64,000 nt of DNA from Macrosoma leucophasiata. Its lineage: Eukaryota; Arthropoda; Insecta; Lepidoptera; Hedylidae. The translations under genes and the position numbers were made by a program. The notes beneath the pieces are model-generated. The model made no database searches. It was not told the origin of the DNA and was given only the letters and a program-made list of their open reading frames with translations. Position 1 is the first letter of the stretch, and each line of letters opens with the position of its first letter. This document shows positions 20,298 to 29,656 of this stretch, one piece after another. The stretch is taken from assembly GCA_036365455.1 (NCBI GenBank), contig JAWQUS010000022.1:6572001-6636000 (forward strand), written 5' to 3'.

Positions 20298-23195
20298 TCA
20301 AGGGGTGGGGGTTGAACCCTCCCCCAATACAACCGTCGAGGTGAGGCGATCACGGCGGTCCGCCAGTGATCGAACGGCGTCTTGGAAGGGGGTTGCACTA
20401 CGGAAGTCAACGGGTGGCAGGACTCTTATCAGCGGAACTGGAATCGAGGCCCCGTCGTTGCCGCATGGAACGACGGCGTCCCGTGATGGCCCAGGCGAGG
20501 GCGGGGGAAGTATCTCCCGAGGGAGGCCACAGCCCTCCGGCGGTCGACCATGTAGCGGTGCAAATCCGCGGAGGTGCTCGTGGGGCCCGTTGTCTGCGCG
20601 ATCGAACATATTTCGCGCCAACCGCCCCACGAACTCCTCCACGGACTCGACCCCCAGGTCGCGGGCTATGACATCATTCCGGACATACCTCCCCGCGCCT
20701 GTGATAAGGCGGAGCGTTTTATTTTGCTGGACCTGAAGTCGGTTTCGCTGCCCGGCGGAGCATAAGGCATACCATGCCGGGGCAGCGTACGTCAACCTCG
20801 AGCGGATGTAGGTTTTGTAGATGCGGGTTTTAACCCGCATGGGCAGCCTAGAACGCAGTACCGGGCGCAACATCGACCGCGCAGCTGCCGACTGTGTAAC
20901 CATATGGTTCACTGTCGGCACCATGTGCAATGCGCGGTCGATGTGGCACCCGAGGTACTTGACCGTTGGCTGCCACTCTACATCCCGGCCTCGCAGCCGG
21001 AGCGGTGGTAACGCGCGGCGGACGCGCATCGCGATCGCGGCAGTTTTATCAACGTTAACGGCCATCCGCCACGCGTCTAGCCACTCCGGCAGCAGGTCCA
21101 GCAAACGTTGCATTTTGTTTATGGCCATGTTAACACGGGACGACGACGTTATATAGGCACTGTCGTCGGCAAACAGAGAAAGCATGACATCCTCCTCTCC
21201 CTCTCGCAGATGTTCGCGAAGGGTGGGGATGTCATCCGTGTATGCCGCGTAAAGCGCAGGCGATACACAGCTTCCCTGTGGTACTCCGGCCCGGATGGGA
21301 CGGTGGCGAGAATCAACGCCCTCTACCGAGACGTAAAACCGCCTGTCCCTTAAAAAATCGGCCACCACCCTATAGTGCCCTGGTGGAAGAAAGTTTGCCA
21401 GTTTAGCCAACAAGCCCGTGTGCCACACCCGGTCGAAGGCCTTCTCTATATCGAGAAAGACTCCGACCGAGTAGCGGCCCCTGTTGGCTTCACTGGCAAG
21501 GTGGTGGAGCACGCGTGTTAATTGCAAAGTTGTCGAATGACCGGCGCGGAAGCCGAACTGTTCCTCCCGACATGGGAGCAACGGCCTCAACCTCCGCAGC
21601 CACAGCCGCTCGAACAACTTTGCAATGTGTGAAAGTAAGGTTATAGGGCGGTAGCTCGAGGGATGGCGGCGGTCTTTTCCCGGTTTGGGGAGGACGATGA
21701 TTTTCCCCAGCTTCCACTCACTGGGGAAGTGTCCGGATCGGAGTATGCCGTTGAAGAGCTTGGTGAGGGTCACCAAGCTCCTCCACGGCAGATGGTGGAG
21801 GGCCGCGCATGGGATGCCGTCCGGCCCCGCCGCCTTGCGCTTAGGCAGGCGGGTAATCGCTCTACGCACCTCCGAGGGAGAGATGAAGTCTTTCCCCGGT
21901 AGGGGCGGAGCTGGGGCCGACAATAGGTCCCTCACGCGGCCCTCACACGCATCGTAATGCTCGACAACAGATGCGTCGGGGGAGGGAGGGTTGGGGGTAA
22001 ATACCCCCTCTAAGTGCGTGGCCAGGATTTCGGCCCGGTCGGCGGGCCGGTAGCACCGGTTACCCGCGCCATCTAGGAGCGGGTAAATGGGAGCAGGGTC
22101 CCGAGTCAATGCTCTGTTGAGGGCATGTAGGTTAGTGTCGTGTTCGGCCGCCCGGTCAATCGTGTCGTCCCAGGCGGCCCCGCGATGTGCCTCAACCAAC
22201 AGATGCACAGACTCGGTGATCCTGTTTAGGTCGCGCTTGACTGACGGGCAACGAGTGCGCGCCCACAGTTGACGGAGGGCACGCTTTTGGCGAAGCTTGG
22301 CTTGGAGCGAGGCAGGCAGGGCGTCCCGTCGCTTAGATGGTGGTCGTAGTGAGGTGGCCGCTTCGGCGGCGGTCGTGATGTCTGCGGTGATTTGGCGGAC
22401 CGCCGCCTCCACCTCTCCCGGAGTGGAGATTGCGCCCACCGGTCCTGCCTCGCTCATAGCACGCTCAAAAGCGTCCCAGTCCGTCCGGCGGCGTGGCGGG
22501 CGCGCGACGGTAAAGTCGGACGTCAGTGCAAGCACGACCAATATGGGGAGGTGCTGTGTGTCTACGTCATACAGCACCTCCACATGGATAGGCCAGGGCA
22601 CGCACTTAGAAACTACTATGTCCAGGACGTCCGGTTGATGTCTGGGGTCCACGGGTACGTGGGACGGGGCATCCGGCCCTAACACCTCGTATCCGTGGGC
22701 CTGACTGTCATCGTAGAGGCGCCTGCCTGGCGATGTAATTACACGCGACCCCCAACTGGGGTGCTTCGCATTAAGGTCGCCACAGATTAGGGCAGGCCCC
22801 TCCGCGAGGACAGAGCGGACGTCTCTGGGGTCGAAAACCTCCCCCGGCGGCCGGTATGCAGCATGAATCAGGAGCTCCGTCCCGTCCGCGTTCACTCGCA
22901 CTCCCTTAGTGCGCATGGACGTGAACGGGGGCACGGCCAACTCGTCGTGTACAACGTCGCGACGCACGAGAGCAGCGGTCCCCCTAAAGGGTCTACCGCT
23001 CGGCGCCACTTCGTCGTACCTATAGACGAAGTAATTGGCCAGCCGGAGATCCTGACTCGGGCGGAGCTTCGTCTCGCCCAGCAGGACAATGTGAATGTCC
23101 TGGGACTGGACGAGGGTCCTAAGCTCGCTAATATGGCCGCTAATACCACCCGGATTCCAATACAGAACCCGGAGGTCCGAATGTCTATAGACCAT
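20298..23195 (-). CDS. Jockey-type ORF2: endonuclease and reverse transcriptase (965 aa)
   Basis: An uninterrupted 965-residue frame. Residues about 1-220 are an apurinic-type endonuclease: RVLYWNPGGISG, the LLGETKL site, HAAYRPPGE, ICGDLNAKHPSWGS and DTQHLPI at the end (jockey elements have such H/Q variants). The RT follows: KRKAAGPDGIPCAAL, IIVLPKPGKDRRHPSSYRPI, FGFRAGHSTTLQL, LDIEKAFDRVWH, GVPQGSCVSPALYAAYTDD and catalytic SLFADDSAY, then a thumb with KYLGCHIDR and RLQVQQNKTLRLITG. The enzyme nicks the target and reverse transcribes its own RNA there. It starts 18 nt after the probable end of ORF1. With all catalytic blocks intact it could be functional. It belongs to a mobile element, not a host gene. 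Confidence 0.95.
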   Translation of the reverse strand: MVYRHSDLRVLYWNPGGISGHISELRTLVQSQDIHIVLLGETKLRPSQDLRLANYFVYRYDEVAPSGRPFRGTAALVRRDVVHDELAVPPFTSMRTKGVRVNADGTELLIHAAYRPPGEVFDPRDVRSVLAEGPALICGDLNAKHPSWGSRVITSPGRRLYDDSQAHGYEVLGPDAPSHVPVDPRHQPDVLDIVVSKCVPWPIHVEVLYDVDTQHLPILVVLALTSDFTVARPPRRRTDWDAFERAMSEAGPVGAISTPGEVEAAVRQITADITTAAEAATSLRPPSKRRDALPASLQAKLRQKRALRQLWARTRCPSVKRDLNRITESVHLLVEAHRGAAWDDTIDRAAEHDTNLHALNRALTRDPAPIYPLLDGAGNRCYRPADRAEILATHLEGVFTPNPPSPDASVVEHYDACEGRVRDLLSAPAPPLPGKDFISPSEVRRAITRLPKRKAAGPDGIPCAALHHLPWRSLVTLTKLFNGILRSGHFPSEWKLGKIIVLPKPGKDRRHPSSYRPITLLSHIAKLFERLWLRRLRPLLPCREEQFGFRAGHSTTLQLTRVLHHLASEANRGRYSVGVFLDIEKAFDRVWHTGLLAKLANFLPPGHYRVVADFLRDRRFYVSVEGVDSRHRPIRAGVPQGSCVSPALYAAYTDDIPTLREHLREGEEDVMLSLFADDSAYITSSSRVNMAINKMQRLLDLLPEWLDAWRMAVNVDKTAAIAMRVRRALPPLRLRGRDVEWQPTVKYLGCHIDRALHMVPTVNHMVTQSAAARSMLRPVLRSRLPMRVKTRIYKTYIRSRLTYAAPAWYALCSAGQRNRLQVQQNKTLRLITGAGRYVRNDVIARDLGVESVEEFVGRLARNMFDRADNGPHEHLRGFAPLHGRPPEGCGLPREILPPPSPGPSRDAVVPCGNDGASIPVPLIRVLPPVDFRSATPFQDAVRSLADRRDRLTSTVVLGEGSTPTP

Positions 23196-23212
23196 CTAAC
23201 CTTGGTATATGT

Positions 23213-25625
23213 TTATAGGCTCGCAGGCCAGTTTTGGATCCGGGTCAGCTCTGCCAACCCCCTAACAAGGGCGGGTACAATGTCCCGTCCGGCCGTATAC
23301 GCCGTCAGTATCTCCGTCAGTGTGGCAATAAAGATCCCCACTAACGTGGACACCGACGGGTCACCTCTGGTTGTATTGACGTTATTGACGTAACTGTTGG
23401 CGGAAACTCCCCGAGACGCGGCAGCGTGCCCGGCTTGCGGGCCTGTGTACGCATGCCTGGCAGTCCCGGCGGACCACTCACCATTGTCCAACCTCCACGC
23501 GGGCTGTAGGCTAGATGCAGGGGCGACGGCGGGTGCGGCGGGGGTGGCGGGGGCGGTGGAGGCGGGGGCCGCCGGCGGGGCGGCGGGCGCGGGCGCGGGC
23601 GCGGGCGGGGCGGCGGGGGCCGCGCGGGCGGCGGGTGCCGCGCGGGCGGCGGGCGCCGCGCGGCGGGCGACGACGGCGGCGGCGGTGGCGGCGGCGGGCG
23701 GGGGGGCGCGGTGCACGGCGAGTCCGCCTCCGACGACCTCTTCCTCCGGCTGTCGGGTCGCGCTGCCGTTGTGGTTGCGGTACGTTGAGCACGGGCCGTG
23801 CGCCTATGGTAGGCGGCGTATCCCGCTCTGGGACAACGGGGAATGGGGCCCTCGCCGCCAGAGGTACGGCGGCGACGGGCCACATTGTGTCGGCGGCTGC
23901 ACGTGTTGGGTGCATGGCTGCACCCTGTGGTGCGCCCAGGGCCGGAAGGTCGCGTATACTTGCTTTTTTACGACCTTTCCGGCCTCTGGGCCTCCTCCTT
24001 TTCGGTGGGCCGCTGTTGGTAGGCGGCGCCAGCGTACTCAGCAGGGGCTGCTGGGTTGCCTCGCCGAGCCATACTGGTGGTGGTGCTACTGCCGGCCGCG
24101 ACAGTGCTACTTGCGGCGCGGCCGGCAGCATCTCGAAGTGATGCGCTGGTGCTGTCTGCGCCTGCGGGGGTGGCTGGTGTAAGGGGGCATTGGGTGGCAT
24201 GCCCGGGAGGGGCGGGGGGAATCTCTCGTTCCTCCGCCTCGCTTCCCGAACAAATGCAGGGCACTGACGGTTGCACGCGATGTGTGGCCCCTCACAATTC
24301 GCGCATCGCGGCTGATCTCGCGGTGTGGTACATTCTGCTACCGGGTGGTCACCGCTGCACCGGACGCATCTCATCTGGCGGTGGCAATTGTAGGACGCGT
24401 GGTTAAATCCTTGACAGCGATGACATTGTGCTGGGCCCACACGTCCGCGCCATGCCTTTATGGTGACGCCCCTCATAAAGAGGAGCGTGTCGACGGCGTA
24501 GAGTCGTTGGAGGGCCGCCTCGTCCATGTGTCCTAGCTGGATGTAGATCGATCGACTCTCCCGACCTCTCTTACCTACTATCGGTTTTATTACTGTTGGC
24601 TGGAACCCTTTTTTTCTAAGGGCCTCTTCTATGTCCTCCGGTGGGGTGTCCATAGGCAGCCCTCTTAGGCATACCTTTGTCGGCCGCTCGCTTTCCAGGG
24701 CGTAGCTGTACCACGTCAACTCCTTATCGATGGAGGACGCGGTGACGAGGTAAGCCTGGATCGCCCTGTACTCGTCGGCCGACTTGGGGATGAAACGCAC
24801 CCCCTGACCGTAGGTGCGCGCGTGCGGAGGGTAGCCCAACTTGGCTGTGATGAAAGCGAAGTGCTTATGCCAATTGGGCATCCGCTCTACCACTATGGGA
24901 GGGTACGAATTTTTCGCTTGGTCGGCAGGTGTTGGTGATGTCGGTTTCGGCGGCGCGGCCGGTGCTGCGGCCGCCGCGGCGTAGCTGCTGGGCGGCGGCG
25001 TGCTTCCGCGGGTGGGCGACACCGGGGTATTCGGGCGGAGGGGGGTGGAAGAGGCAGCAGCCTGCGATTCCACCTCCATGGTTGGGGTCGACCGGCGCGG
25101 TGACTCGATGGCCACGTAGCTCGTCGATGGGCTGGGTGAAGCGGGAGAGGTGGGCTGTGAATCTGATGGGGAGCGGCTCTCCTCTTCCTCTGCCTGCTCA
25201 TAATCCTCATCGGAAGACGTGGGATGTCGCGGGCGTTTGTCATCCCGCGACATGGTTTCGGAGGCACCCGAAGATTCCGCCTCGCTGCGGCGCCTCTTCG
25301 CACTATCGGCGGCCGCAAACTCAGTTGCGAGCGCCGGATAGTGGAGGGCGGCTGCCGGAGGCTCCGTCATTGCATATGATGCTTCGCTCGCCCTTGGGCG
25401 GGCGATGGGCGACACCGCTGGCCCCTTGGGGGTGGCGGATGTTGAGGTGGCCGAGGTAGAAGGAGCGGCGGGGGCCAGTGGGCCCACTGCTGTCCGCTCA
25501 TGGGTGAATAGATTGCGTGCTACCACCTGCCTCGCGGGAATCTTAGATTCCCTGCGCTGGCTGGGCCGCGACGCATCTCCATCATTGTCCATTGTCACTA
25601 AGTTTGATCCGGCATAAATGTCCAA
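23213..25625 (-). CDS. Jockey-type ORF1: nucleic-acid-binding zinc-knuckle protein, frame switch near the 3' end
   Basis: From ATG at 25625 a 704-residue frame runs to 23511. The N-terminal ~220 residues are Ser/Pro/Ala-rich and probably disordered. A PRE/C2HC-like domain follows (ICLRGLPMDTPPEDIEEALR-type motif: VCLRGLPMD, KKGFQPTVIKPI), then three CCHC knuckles from about residue 397 (QCHRCQGFNHASYNC, RCVRCSGDHPVAEC, RCANCEGPHIAC). After about residue 640 this frame becomes Arg/Pro-rich nonsense inside a (GCG)n-like tract (23560-23710). A different frame (23716-23213) has instead a plausible C-terminus (FIATLTEILTAYTAGRDIVP) ending 18 nt before ORF2. So either an indel or an assembly error in the tract has switched the frame. 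ORF1 normally coats the element RNA. Confidence 0.85.
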
Positions 25626-25990
25626 GGGTAATTAAAAAAGTTAAAATTGGTAGTCCAGTTGGCTGTCGTCCCTTTCCTGTACAAGGTAATCTTGTACCGT
25701 GAAAGCGGGACAGCACAACTTCGCATACACTAACACTCGCGTCTCTTTCGCACAACTGCCGAGTCCTATCTCCTGTCACTCTCACACACACTGCCGCGGA
25801 ACACTAGGCTCGACGCGGCGAGCGGGGGTAGCGGGGGGGGGGGGGGGGGCGCGTGACGCGGCGCGCTATCAGTCAGGGGATATAATACCCACACCCGACT
25901 GATAGCACTTAGTGTGTCTAGGAACACGAACGGCACTAGCGCGCACTTCGGGTACTAGTCACGGACTATCAGTGCTTACGTTGGAATTGT

Positions 25991-27825
25991 GCAGCAGAGA
26001 TAACGCACTAAGAAGTAGACCTGAGTCGATCACTCCTTCGTCGAGATTCGGGTCGATCGCGACCCATTGACAAGGTGATCGAGTCTAAATGACTCGATCG
26101 TTTGGGTCATTTGGGTCGCGACTCGATTTCGCTCAAACGTATACTGTAGCTCATGATTCTCGTGATTCGAGACCCATCTGATAAGGATGCCAGACTCGAG
26201 ACCGCGATCCACACATTATGTCACTGGCTATTTATCATTTTAATACAATTCAATTAATTATTCAATTATTTAACTATAATTTCATTCTGAAACTTTATAG
26301 GTAAATAGGATTAATTTATAGGGAAAAAAATCGGCATTCAGGAACTGCACCGGTAAAGCTAGTGCATAGAATGCAATGCGATTGTATAGAATAAACAACC
26401 TTTACAAATAGACGATTTATAAAAACGAATATATAAAAAAAATGTGTTTAGATTACTTGCTGGGATTTGAACCCGAGCCTTCCGGTCTCACTATTATGTC
26501 ATTTGTCTGTTTCTTGACACAACGAATATAATATATATTTATAAATTGTTTCATGTTTTAACCGACTCCAAAAAAAGGAGGTGGCTCTCAATTCGCCCAG
26601 ATATTTTTTTTTACAGATTATTTTCATTTGTATGTATGCAAAATTCTAGTTCACGTAGGTATTCTGCTCGCAATAAATAGGTACCTACATGGTAAGCGGA
26701 GTGGGAGGTAATAGGTTTTATTTTCTTTACGGAGTTATACAAGCATCTCGAGCAATCAAAATAATTATGTTCATGAAATGAACATCATTATATTGATTGA
26801 AATGCTGTTATATTCATGCAATTTAGATCAATCTAGCTAAAAATTTAAAATCCATATCCACTTCATAACTATGTTAACTATAATATAGTAAAAGTGTTTT
26901 TATGCATGTGTCTTCAGGCCAAATGCTTCACGTGGTAGGTAACTTAGAGAATGTAGAATCAACCAAACACACACAACATTCGAAGCATTTATTTTATTGC
27001 CGAAATCTAATAAACATCAAAACGATATGTAATGGGTTTTTGTGTAAAGTATTTCATCAATTATCATTCTAGTCTTTCTAACAACTTTATTATGATCAAT
27101 ATTTTATGTAAGATGGCGCTATTCTACAAAATAAATATCGCCCTCGCGCTCGATGTCTTTTATTTTGAAATTGTTAACGACATCTAATGAATTATGTGTG
27201 AAGGATTTCATCAACTACCATTCTAGTCTTTCCAACGACTCTATCATTTTATGTTAGATGGCGCTATTTAACAAACATCGATCGCAAAAGATCATCGCGC
27301 TGCGCTGGCTGCCATTGGTTCGCGATCGCCATTGGACAACGAAGTAATGTTCTGTTTCACTTTAATCGCCCGTATTAGAGTGAAACAGAACATTACAATT
27401 CGTTTTAGGATCTTTCTCCGTTGGAAAGTGAGAAACTTAAGTGGAACCATGTGAAAGAAAGAAATAAAATATGATCAACACCTGTACCATGACCTTTCTT
27501 TGTCACCATAAACTGTATCGCTTTTACCTTTGTCTCGTTTTGTCATACGCGGTGTCATACACGACAAAATTAAACAAAATTTTGGTAGCGCATAAATTTT
27601 ACAATTAGATGACATGGTGCAGGGAAGCATGATCGATAACTAACCGTAAACAAACTGAAGTGTACTTTATGCGTATTATAATAGAGTTCACGAGAAACAA
27701 AGTACCCAATGACCCAAAGGATCCAAATGATCGACTTTTTTTGTACGTCACGACTCGATCACTTGTGTTTGGATCGTGATTCAATCAAAGTGATTCTATC
27801 GCTCGCGATCGACTCAGCTCTACTA
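25991..27825. repeat. Possible degenerate foldback element, GATC-rich ends
   Basis: AGTAGACCTGAGTCGATC at about 26014 and, inverted, GATCGACTCAGCTCTACT ending 27825, with further GATCGA/CGACCC motifs on both sides. AAGA flanks both. The inverted ends are only partly matched, so the call is weak. The interior holds a minus-strand tRNA-SINE-like box B scrap near 26465 and an internal duplication (TCATTCTAGTCTTTC.AAC at about 27064 and 27218, each followed by AGATGGCGCTAT). Confidence 0.4.
27344..27396. repeat. Perfect 18-bp hairpin
   Basis: GTAATGTTCTGTTTCACT (27344-27361) and its exact reverse complement (27379-27396) with a 17-nt loop. No T-run follows, so it is not a classical terminator. 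It may be the remnant of a tiny MITE. Confidence 0.8.
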
Positions 27826-27841
27826 AGAAGTCGAAACTATG

Positions 27842-27922
27842 ATGGCTGTGCGGCACACCGCGGACACTCCGCCAAAATTCCATACATACGCCTTTGATTA
27901 TATACACGTCTAGATGGAGCGT
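27842..27922 (+). repeat. Family D left part with inverted extension
   Basis: GGCACACCGCGGACACTCCG matches family D; it continues into CTTTGATTATATACACGTC, which at 32718-32746 occurs in the opposite orientation next to the same family. Confidence 0.6.
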
Positions 27923-28291
27923 CGCTTTACAAACGTCGCAAAAACAATGTCCCAACTCGAGAAGCCTTGTGTGCGTGTAACGCACACAAATACGTATATT
28001 TTATTCGCTTTACACACACTACTAAACTGGTGAATATGTTGCTTACTTGTGAATTTTTTCCCTAAAATAGGGAAAATTACCTTAAGTCGAGTTCTCTTTT
28101 TTCCCAATTTATGACATATCGCCAATATCACCATATTGTTGTGAAAACTGTTTGACTACAATCTAACAAAATTACCAACTCAAGATATAATTATTTTATT
28201 GTAAGATACCTATAATTATAATCTAACAAAGGAATGTACGTAAGGATATAATCTAACGGTCCTCTCAATGTTACGGTAGTATACAGATAAT
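27923..28291. other. Unassigned AT-rich DNA
   Basis: Contains four scattered repeats of AATCTAAC (28160-28260). No gene seen. Confidence 0.4.
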
Positions 28292-28539
28292 AATATAAAT
28301 TCATGCTTGTTAAATATATTTTATTTTTAAAGAAAAATGGAAAGAAAAATTTGACTTCAGGCGAGGCTCGAACTCGCGACCTACTGGGAATCTAGTCCAG
28401 CCGCTCTTCCAAGATATTCAATAAACTGAAAAGTCTATTATATCGGTTGCCTAACTAGCATAGTTGGTAATAGATGGCGCTACTGCTACCATAAAGCAAT
28501 GCAATAGATGTGAAGGAAAGATTTGACAAATCGGGCAGG

Positions 28540-28613
28540 GCTTCAGTAGCTCAATTGGAAGAGCGGCTGGACTAGATTCCCAGTAGGTCGCGAGTTCGAA
28601 CCTCGCCTGAAGT
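28540..28613 (+). repeat. tRNA-like module of tRL-1 (loop AGA), pseudo-tRNA
   Basis: Cloverleaf by eye: 7-bp acceptor GCTTCAG/CTGAAGT (one G-T), D arm GCTC/GAGC, anticodon stem with 4 of 5 pairs and loop CTAGATT (AGA at 34-36), T arm GCGAG-TTCGAAC-CTCGC. A TTTTT Pol III stop follows at once. Because it recurs inside a dispersed repeat I call it a tRNA-derived module rather than a tRNA gene. Confidence 0.75.
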
Positions 28614-28848
28614 CAAATTTTTTCTTTCCATTTTTCTTTAAAAATAAAATATATTTCACAAGCATGTGTTAATGCGAAATAATATAAAAACAATTATTAA
28701 GGGTAAAAGCGACTTCTTTACGATATTCAATAAACTGAAAAGTCTATTATATCGGTTGCCTAACTAGCATAGTTGGTAATAGATGGCGCTACTGCTACCA
28801 TAAAGCAATGCAATAGATGTGAAGGAAAGATTTGACAAATCGGGGAGG

Positions 28849-28922
28849 GCTTCAGTAGCTCAATTGGAAGAGCGGCTGGACTAGATTCCCAATAGGTCGC
28901 GAGTTCGAACCTCGCCTGAAGT
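28849..28922 (+). repeat. tRNA-like module of tRL-1, second direct unit
   Basis: Nearly identical to 28540-28613, with one change after the anticodon stem (CCAATAGG for CCAGTAGG). Same T arm and following TTTTT. Confidence 0.75.
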
Positions 28923-29199
28923 CAAATTTTTCTTTCCATTTTTCTTTAAAAATAAAAAATATAAATTCAACTAAATTCTGTCACAAAATTTTATGCATGC
29001 AAAGAAATGCCCGATTAACGTTAATGTGCTCGAATATACCATTTTAAACGTAACTGACGAATCGAAGATGTATGCACATAATAATAAAGGGTTACAGGGT
29101 TAATACCGATGTATAAAATCAATTTAACTATGAGTTTTTTTTTAAAGTGGTACATAAAACAAAAAAAAATAAACAGTGGTGAAGTTCGGTTCGAGTGTA

Positions 29200-29345
29200 A
29201 GAGCTCGAGGGTGTAGGCACCACCGCATTACCCAATCAATCTGCCGCTAAATGGTTGTGTTCAGCACTATCGTGTTACTCAATCTGCCGCTAAGTGGTTG
29301 TGTTCGGCACTATCGTGTTCCGGTTAGATGGTAATCACAGAGTAC
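29200..29345 (+). repeat. SINE-A fragment, first duplicate
   Basis: GAGTGTAAGAGCTCGAGGG to GGTTAGATGGTAATCAC, with internal duplication of the CAATCTGCCGCTAA segment. Confidence 0.7.
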
Positions 29346-29572
29346 TAAAATACATATGATGGTAATGTACGGTCCCAATAACTTATCACAGAGATGCTCG
29401 AATATACCATTTCATGGGACTAAACGTAACTGATGAATCGAAGATACATGCACATAATAATATAGGGTTATGGGGTTAATACAGATGTATAAAATCAATA
29501 AAACAATGAGTTTTTTAAGTGCGATTTAATAATATGGTACACAAAACATAAAAAATGGAACCGTTACTGATG

Positions 29573-29648
29573 GTAGAGTTTGGTTAGAGTGTAGGAGTTC
29601 GAGGGCGTAGGCACCACCGCATTACTCAATCAATTTGCCGCACAATGC
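29573..29648 (+). repeat. SINE-A head fragment, second duplicate
   Basis: TGATGGTAGAGTTTGGTTAG to CAATTTGCCGCACAATGC. It abuts the truncated end of the P-like transposase. Confidence 0.7.
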
Positions 29649-29656
29649 AAACCTGT

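Larger units (their letters stand above)
19800..25990 (-). mobile_element. Jockey-clade LINE, near full length, GC-rich
   Basis: A ~6.2 kb minus-strand element with ORF1 (25625 down to about 23213) and ORF2 (23195-20298). The 3' side has a long T/A-rich low-complexity run (19990-20085 on the plus strand) and a hairpin GGCTGCGCGC/GCGCGCAGCC at 19854-19877. The 5' leader has a G17-like run near 25828 and an inverted pair GCTATCAGTC/GACTGATAGC (25865-25874, 25897-25906). Base composition is far richer in GC than the flanks, suggesting either an element-specific bias or recent arrival. Outer ends are estimates; no TSD was found. Confidence 0.85.
28292..28969 (+). repeat. tRNA-like retroposon (tRL-1): trimer with inverted 5' part and 12-nt TSD
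   Basis: AATATAAATTCA lies at 28292-28303 and 28958-28969. Between them are three tRNA-like modules: one inverted and truncated (28353-28410) and two direct ones (28540-28613 and 28849-28922) in units 309 bp apart (28413 to 28722). Each unit is spacer (GATATTCAATAAACTG and on), tRNA-like module, then TCAAATTTTT.CTTTCC and an A/T tail. The layout matches insertion of a tandem multimer transcript with 5' inversion. No ORF. Confidence 0.8.
29028..29650 (+). repeat. Direct duplication of ~250-bp segment with SINE-A heads
   Basis: GCTCGAATATACCATTT..TAAACGTAACTGA.GAATCGAAG starts at about 29028 and again at about 29396. Each copy ends in a SINE-A head (GTAGGCACCACCGCATTAC at about 29212 and 29608). 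So an older SINE-A plus its 5' flank has been duplicated. In the first copy the CTGCCGCTAA.TGGTTGTGTTC piece is itself doubled. Confidence 0.75.

Noticed and set aside
23397..24182. Long plus-strand open frames opposite the jockey-type ORF1
   Set aside because: They lie antisense to a well-supported coding sequence in very GC-rich DNA where stop codons are rare, and show only low-complexity Ala/Gly/Arg-rich translation.
28540..28613. A functional tRNA-Ser(AGA) gene
   Set aside because: The cloverleaf is good, but the anticodon stem has a mismatch, the sequence recurs in several dispersed, inverted and truncated copies with TSDs, and the loop varies between relatives. A retroposon module is a better reading.
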